In this document: positions 31,030 through 35,675 of the stretch, one piece after another
Numbering within the stretch: position 1 is the stretch's first letter
How the letters are laid out: every line of letters starts with the position of its first letter
Source of the DNA: an uncultured Balneola sp.
Lineage (GTDB): Bacteria > Bacteroidota > Rhodothermia > Balneolales > Balneolaceae
Direction: 5' to 3'
DNA length: 35,675 nt
Assembly (NCBI GenBank): GCA_913058495.1
Contig: CAJXQC010000027.1
Coordinates: forward strand, 1 to 35,675
Program-made: the position numbers and the translations under genes
Notes under the pieces: model-generated
What the model was told of the DNA's origin: nothing
The model's database searches: none
The model's input: the letters and a program-made list of their open reading frames with translations, nothing else

Positions 31030-33492
31030 ATGTTTAAAAACTATATTAAGATTGCAATAAGGAATCTCCTTAAGAATAGGGTGTATTCTCTTATAAATAT
31101 TTTAGGGCTATCTATTGGTCTTGCAACAAGCTTGCTGATATTGCTATATGTAGTAAATGAATGGAACTATGATCAATTTCACAGTAAGTCTGAACGGATT
31201 TTTCGGGTTGTTCAAACAATGGAATCTGAAAATAATAGTGAAGCAGACGCTTCTACACCCTTTCTTCTGGGACCTGTTTTAGATGCCGAATTCCCTGATC
31301 TGATTGAAAGTACAGTTCGGCTTTATAATCTGCAGGACGAATCTCATACCTTCAGGAACAAACAAAAAGGAGTCTCTTTTAAGGAAACGAATTTTTATTT
31401 CGTTGATTCTACTTTTTTTAACGTTTTTTCTGCGGGTCTCATTAGAGGAAATCCATCTGAAGTTTTAAAAAACCCCGGCTCACTTGTTATTAGTGAAGAA
31501 CTTTCTGAAAAATACTTTGGTAACGAAGATCCTGTTGGCAAAACACTTAATTATAAAGGTATTCTTGATCTGACCGTAACCGGTATTATGAAAACATGGC
31601 CGGATCAATCTCATATGGATATTGATCTTATTGCTTCCTTTAGCAGCGTTAATGCAATCTACGAAGCGGATCAGGAATATGATCAGAGTTGGCTCTGGAA
31701 CCCCATTTGGACTTACCTTCTTCTCAATGAGGGAGTTGATCCTGATGATATAGAAGCTCAATTCTCTACAATCGAAGAAAATTATTTTTACGCTTATTCA
31801 GGTTGGCCGGCAGATGAAGAAGTAACTCTTTCTCTTCAGCCTATCACTGATATTCATTTGCACTCCGCTCTTGAACAGGAAATGGAAATAAACAGCTCTA
31901 TTGTTTATCTCTATATATTATTAGTTGTAGCAGGATTTATCCTGATCATTGCCTGCATAAACTTTATGAACTTATCTACCGCCCGATCTCTGGAACGAAG
32001 CAGGGAAGTTGGAATGAGAAAAGTACTGGGAGGCTACAGAAAGCAATTATTCTATCAATTTATTGGAGAATCTTTCCTCATATGCCTGATTGCAATAGTA
32101 ATCGGTATTTTAATGGTTTTTGCTTCCTTACCTTACTTTGGAGAAATGGTAGGAAAAGATCTTTCATTAAATCTTTTCTCACATTTTGCAATTATCCCGG
32201 GACTTCTGCTGCTCACTATATTTGTGGGATTATTTGCCGGATCTTACCCTGCTATTTATCTTTCCTCCTTTGAGCCTGTACAAGTACTGAAGGGTTCCAT
32301 TGTACAAGGAAGAAAAAGCGCCTTGTTCCGTAAAATGTTAGTCACCTTTCAGTTTACTCTTTCAATAATTTTAATTATTGGCACCGCTGTTATTTATAAA
32401 CAGATCCAGTTTATTCAGGAGAAAGACCTGGGGTTTGATGAAAGTTCAGTTATTCTACTCCCAACCAAACAAAACCTTATAGCCTGGGAGTTTGAGACCT
32501 TTAAAGAGCGTGTACTTTCATTTTCACAAATCGAATCCATGACCGGCTTAAGTAAAGTTATTGGCTCTGAAAAACAGGAAAACTACCATTATGTACCGGA
32601 AAAGTTTGGTGAAAGCAATGATGAATTAAATCTCGCATTTCATACTACACATGACTTGGTAGAAACTTTTGATCTGAAACTAATTGCCGGCCGGTCTTTT
32701 TCCAAAGATTTTCCAACTGATGCGGAGCAGGCCGTACTGATCAATCGTAAAATGCTGGAAAAGCTGGAGCTGAATAACCCCGATGAAGCCTTAGGAGAAG
32801 TATTCTACTTTTACCCTAAGGACGGTGGAAGAAAAGCTAAGTCAGTAATTGGTGTTTTGGAAGACTTTAATTACGCCTCGCTTAAAAGAGAAATTGAACC
32901 ACTTACTATTTCATTAGTCGAGGGCACCTTCCCTTTTTTGGGTTTTATAGAACACACAGCAGTGGAAATCGCTCCCGGAAATCCGAAAGAAGCACTGGCA
33001 CATATAGAAGAAGTTTGGAAAGAAATGAATCCGGTTGACCCATTTGAATTTCAGTTTCTAGATGATCGTTTAGCTGAGATCTATGAAGCCGAAGATACCA
33101 TGAGTACACTTTCTATTGCTTTTTCGATACTCTGTATTCTTATTGCTTCACTTGGGCTGCTTGGGCTGGCATCATATTCCGCTCAGCTTAAGGAAAAAGA
33201 GATCGGGATCAGAAAAAGTCTTGGTGCCTCTGTTTCTGATATCGTTAAGTTATTGTCCAAAGACTTCCTTGCTCTTATTGCGATTGCAAATCTCATTGCC
33301 TGGCCTCTCACTTTCATTATAGCACAAAACTGGTTGGAAAACTTTCCGTATCGATTTGATATCGCGACAAACCTTCCTGTTATTTTTATAGGATCCGGTA
33401 TTTTTATAATGATCATCGCGCTTGCAACGATCAGTTACCATGCTTTACGAGCCGCTCTGGTTAATCCTGTTGATGCAATTCAAAATAATTAG
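31030..33492 (+). CDS. Double FtsX/MacB-type ABC permease 5
   Basis: An 820-residue double FtsX permease: start MFKNYIKIAIRNLLKNRVYS, first helix near 20-42, coupling motifs REVGMRKVLGG near 324 and KEIGIRKSLGAS near 722, eight helices. It ends NPVDAIQNN, unlike the SLKSE ends of the four tandem permeases, and is set apart from them by the ATPase 2 block and a 212-bp gap, so it may be regulated separately or be a later addition. The start ATG at 31030 follows CAGGA; a nearby ATG at 31026 is out of frame. It has no ATPase gene of its own and would have to share ATPase 1 or 2. Confidence 0.9.
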   Translation: MFKNYIKIAIRNLLKNRVYSLINILGLSIGLATSLLILLYVVNEWNYDQFHSKSERIFRVVQTMESENNSEADASTPFLLGPVLDAEFPDLIESTVRLYNLQDESHTFRNKQKGVSFKETNFYFVDSTFFNVFSAGLIRGNPSEVLKNPGSLVISEELSEKYFGNEDPVGKTLNYKGILDLTVTGIMKTWPDQSHMDIDLIASFSSVNAIYEADQEYDQSWLWNPIWTYLLLNEGVDPDDIEAQFSTIEENYFYAYSGWPADEEVTLSLQPITDIHLHSALEQEMEINSSIVYLYILLVVAGFILIIACINFMNLSTARSLERSREVGMRKVLGGYRKQLFYQFIGESFLICLIAIVIGILMVFASLPYFGEMVGKDLSLNLFSHFAIIPGLLLLTIFVGLFAGSYPAIYLSSFEPVQVLKGSIVQGRKSALFRKMLVTFQFTLSIILIIGTAVIYKQIQFIQEKDLGFDESSVILLPTKQNLIAWEFETFKERVLSFSQIESMTGLSKVIGSEKQENYHYVPEKFGESNDELNLAFHTTHDLVETFDLKLIAGRSFSKDFPTDAEQAVLINRKMLEKLELNNPDEALGEVFYFYPKDGGRKAKSVIGVLEDFNYASLKREIEPLTISLVEGTFPFLGFIEHTAVEIAPGNPKEALAHIEEVWKEMNPVDPFEFQFLDDRLAEIYEAEDTMSTLSIAFSILCILIASLGLLGLASYSAQLKEKEIGIRKSLGASVSDIVKLLSKDFLALIAIANLIAWPLTFIIAQNWLENFPYRFDIATNLPVIFIGSGIFIMIIALATISYHALRAALVNPVDAIQNN

Positions 33493-33496
33493 GAAG

Positions 33497-33530
33497 ACAG
33501 TTAATCAGCATTATTCCGAAACTGTTTTTT
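33497..33530 (+). terminator. Weak terminator after permease 5
   Basis: ACAGTT (33497-33502) pairs with AACTGT (33520-33525) over a 17-base loop, and a run of six T follows. The stem is short and AT-rich, so efficiency is doubtful, but the position directly behind the last transporter gene is apt. Confidence 0.45.
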
Positions 33531-33553
33531 CATTTTTATAGTTAAGTTCAGTG

Positions 33554-34432
33554 ATGGCAAATAAACTATCTCTTACTGCATCCTACATAGCTGTAAAGTT
33601 TTACGGGTTGACATTAAATCCCAAAATCGCTTCTTTTTTCACCCCTTTTACAATCAGTTTCTATGAAAAGGTAGTGTCTTATTTGCCTGCCAAACTAAGC
33701 TGGAATCAGAAAGCATTCCGATCACGATTTTGGAGAAGTTTCTTTGTCTGGTGGGAAGAATTACTACTTCCCGGAGATCTGATGCATATCATCTCCCGAA
33801 AATATTATGTCGAACATGCTGTTCAGAAAGCAATCAATGAGGGCTGTGAGCAACTTGTAATTCTTGGTTCAGGCTTTGATCATCTCGGATCATTATTTGC
33901 TGCTAAAAATATACCATCATTCGAGATAGATACTCCTTCCATGATTCAGCATAAACAGAGAATGCTTACTCAAAATGGTTTTAAATTAGAACATCTGAAC
34001 TTGTGCCCTATTGACCCTGCCAACCAAAACATAAATGAAGTACTTTTAGAATCGGGTGAATTTGATCCCACTAAAAAAACCGTTTTTCTTGCGGAAGGCT
34101 TCTTCGATTATTTATCTCTTGATAGTACCCGGGCTATTTTGGACAACATCTCCTCTGCCGGTACGGATCTTAAACTGATCAGTACGTTTTTTGATCTCGG
34201 TGAATTGAACTTCTTCCATCGGTTTATGTTTACTAGCGGAGTAGCAATGGTTGGAGAGACATTAAAACTTCCTCTAAGCAGAAAAGAGTTTATTGACCTG
34301 CTGAATGAGTTTGATATCAAAACTGAAAATGAGACCAGCTATTCAAAGATCGAACAGGAACTGATCTCAAAAATGGAAATTGACCTTCCGGTACTTAAAG
34401 GGTTTTATATTCTGGAAAGCTCCAAATGTTAA
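33554..34432 (+). CDS. SAM-dependent methyltransferase, LCMT/PF04072-like
   Basis: A 292-residue class I methyltransferase. The SAM-binding motif I is LVILGSGFDHLG (101-112), followed by the acidic post-I motif SFEIDTPSM (D126) and FLAEGFFDYL, an arrangement typical of the leucine carboxyl methyltransferase/polyketide O-methyltransferase family found widely in bacteria. The substrate is unknown; bacterial members methylate carboxyl or hydroxyl groups of small molecules. I use ATG 33554 over the GTG one codon earlier. Its stop codon abuts that of the transglycosylase gene on the other strand with no gap. It lies behind a weak terminator and so may not belong to the transport operon. Confidence 0.83.
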   Translation: MANKLSLTASYIAVKFYGLTLNPKIASFFTPFTISFYEKVVSYLPAKLSWNQKAFRSRFWRSFFVWWEELLLPGDLMHIISRKYYVEHAVQKAINEGCEQLVILGSGFDHLGSLFAAKNIPSFEIDTPSMIQHKQRMLTQNGFKLEHLNLCPIDPANQNINEVLLESGEFDPTKKTVFLAEGFFDYLSLDSTRAILDNISSAGTDLKLISTFFDLGELNFFHRFMFTSGVAMVGETLKLPLSRKEFIDLLNEFDIKTENETSYSKIEQELISKMEIDLPVLKGFYILESSKC

Positions 34433-35383
34433 TTAGAATCTGAATTCACGATTCTTTACTGAATCTGTAGCTGAACTATCAGGTTTTTCTTTATTATTTG
34501 AACTTACATCACTTAGCGAAAGACCTACTCTGGAAATCTGAATTCTGTTTATGAAAGGAGCATCAAAAGTAAAAGAAGAATCTGTTTGTACCGAGTCTTG
34601 CACAACTTCAGGTTCTGGGTAATTGTAATAAGTAATTCCGCTCAGGTTCATCATATTCTTCAGTATCCAATCCTTTCTTTCCTTCACATATGGTGAAGCA
34701 GGCTCCACTCTCATTCTTTTAGGATTAGGAAGAACAGCAGCCATACGCGCCGACTCATCGTCTTTTAAAAGTTCAGCTTCTTTATTAAAAAAGTGATCCG
34801 AAGCTTTTCCTACTCCATAAACACCCGGACCAAATTCAGCTATATTCAGATAGACTTCCAACACACGTTCTTTTCCCCAAAGTGCATCTATGGTTAAAGC
34901 CAGTCCTGCTTCCACACCTTTTCTCACGAAGTTCTTATCGCTACTCAAGAAAAGATTTTTAGCAACTTGTTGTGTGATGGTACTGGCTCCACGGACTCTC
35001 ACACCTTCTTCCATTTCCTGATACGCTTCAGCGATAGCCACCAGATCAATTCCGGGGTGTTCCCAAAACTTTTGATCTTCTGATGCAACTACAGCCCATT
35101 TAATATTTTGTGGGATATCTTCATACTCTACCCATCTTTCTTTCAGGCTGTATCTTTCCACTCCAACCTCTTCCCAGTCTTCCTGAAGAGTAAATGCCGT
35201 AAAAGATGGATTCACCCATTTCAAAGACCAAAGCATTACAAAAGCCATTACAGTAAATACAACCAGACTTATTGAAGTCCACTTTAATGTCTTTTTTGTA
35301 TAAACCCAGGTTTTTGCAGCAATTTCCTTAAGATCGGTTTTTTGCCCCTCATTTTCCGAATGTTCAAAATCTATGTATTCCAT
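34433..35383 (-). CDS. mtgA: Monofunctional peptidoglycan transglycosylase
   Basis: A GT51 enzyme that polymerises lipid II into glycan strands at the outer face of the inner membrane. A membrane helix at about 36-56 precedes the GT51 domain (about 75-245), with the catalytic Glu in SEDQKFWEHPGID (E102), RGASTITQQVAKNLFL (131-146) and KERVLEVYLNIAEFGPGVYGV. No transpeptidase domain follows, so it is monofunctional. It is longer than usual (316 aa) because of a Ser/Asp-rich, apparently disordered C-terminal tail of about 70 residues. A shorter cytoplasmic N-terminus (about 35 aa) is acidic. The gene converges on the methyltransferase gene without spacer. Confidence 0.93.
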   Translation of the reverse strand: MEYIDFEHSENEGQKTDLKEIAAKTWVYTKKTLKWTSISLVVFTVMAFVMLWSLKWVNPSFTAFTLQEDWEEVGVERYSLKERWVEYEDIPQNIKWAVVASEDQKFWEHPGIDLVAIAEAYQEMEEGVRVRGASTITQQVAKNLFLSSDKNFVRKGVEAGLALTIDALWGKERVLEVYLNIAEFGPGVYGVGKASDHFFNKEAELLKDDESARMAAVLPNPKRMRVEPASPYVKERKDWILKNMMNLSGITYYNYPEPEVVQDSVQTDSSFTFDAPFINRIQISRVGLSLSDVSSNNKEKPDSSATDSVKNREFRF

Positions 35384-35529
35384 ATGCTCTTGTAGACCTT
35401 TTAACGGATTTTGTTCTGAGATTTAACGTTTTTGATTGAACTTTATGTAAACAATATGGGATATTCTTGGAGATCTTAAATAATTCGTTGCCAATTTAGT
35501 AGTGATAGTTCGAAGAATCATTGCCCTTA

Positions 35530-35675
35530 GTATTTAAGACGGAGAAGTGAGCGTGATCCGGAGGCGCCTGCGAAGCAGGAATAATCCTTTCTGGTGAAAA
35601 ACCTAGAACTGCATCTGATCGAACGAAGACCTTTAGGATTATTCAGCGTAGGATCAGTGAGCCCGTCTTAAATAC
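35530..35675. repeat. 146-bp imperfect palindrome with 13-bp terminal inverted repeats
   Basis: GTATTTAAGACGG (35530-35542) is exactly inverted at 35663-35675, the last base of the window. Nested inside in matching order are TGATCC/GGATCA (35554-35559, 35651-35656) and AATAATCCT/AGGATTATT (35580-35588, 35635-35643). A separate small hairpin, CCTGC-GAA-GCAGG, is at 35567-35579. No ORF is present. It has the form of a MITE-like or structured repeat element. The rest of the gap 35384-35529 is AT-rich with no feature recognised. Confidence 0.8.

Overview
The window reads as one assembled contig from an AT-rich, Gram-negative member of the Bacteroidota/Balneolota (FCB) group, and a marine Balneolaceae-like bacterium is my best guess. 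The grounds are an ECF sigma / FecR (DUF4974-type) / STN-plus-plug TonB-receptor locus, a large set of roughly 800-residue double FtsX permeases ending in a shared NPvxSLKSE tail, sparse Shine-Dalgarno signals, and LCMT-family and four-helix-bundle (23S IVS-type) genes. The lineage call is inference from gene content. The first 44 bases are Illumina Nextera library adapter, so the left edge is a sequencing artefact. The right edge ends exactly at the outer end of a 146-bp imperfect palindrome and is probably a true contig end at a repeat.

Layout. (1) 45-7490: cysteine synthesis pair (serine acetyltransferase, CysM), a DUF3592 membrane protein, an MsbA-type ABC exporter on the minus strand, and an NfeD plus two-slipin operon, then a 77-residue membrane protein flanked by inverted repeats. 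The gaps between these hold several hairpin repeats. (2) 7491-13628: a LytM/M23 peptidase divergent from an ECF sigma gene, a lipoprotein of unknown function followed by a strong terminator, then a FecR-type anti-sigma factor and a TonB-dependent receptor. (3) 13625-33492: an NtrY/NtrC-like two-component pair on the minus strand, divergent from a long plus-strand transport cluster. That cluster holds one membrane-fusion adaptor, an ABC ATPase, four tandem double-FtsX permeases, a second divergent ATPase, a 90-residue soluble protein, a secreted serine hydrolase and a fifth permease. A near-consensus sigma-54 promoter and a perfect 16-bp palindrome with a second half-conserved copy 21 bp away lie in the 262-bp divergent gap, which suggests that the NtrC-like regulator drives the transporter. 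(4) 33493-35675: an LCMT-type methyltransferase and a monofunctional transglycosylase, tail to tail, then the terminal palindrome.

How it fits together. Region 3 is the most interesting part. A sensor kinase and sigma-54 activator would switch on a MacB-like system with one adaptor and ATPase but many permeases. Two permease junctions share an exact 45-bp direct repeat, which allows whole-gene gain or loss. A selfish-looking four-helix-bundle gene framed by AGCTATTAGCT repeats has landed between the adaptor and the ATPase gene. No outer-membrane TolC-type channel and no rpoN gene are visible here, and no rRNA, tRNA or CRISPR was recognised.
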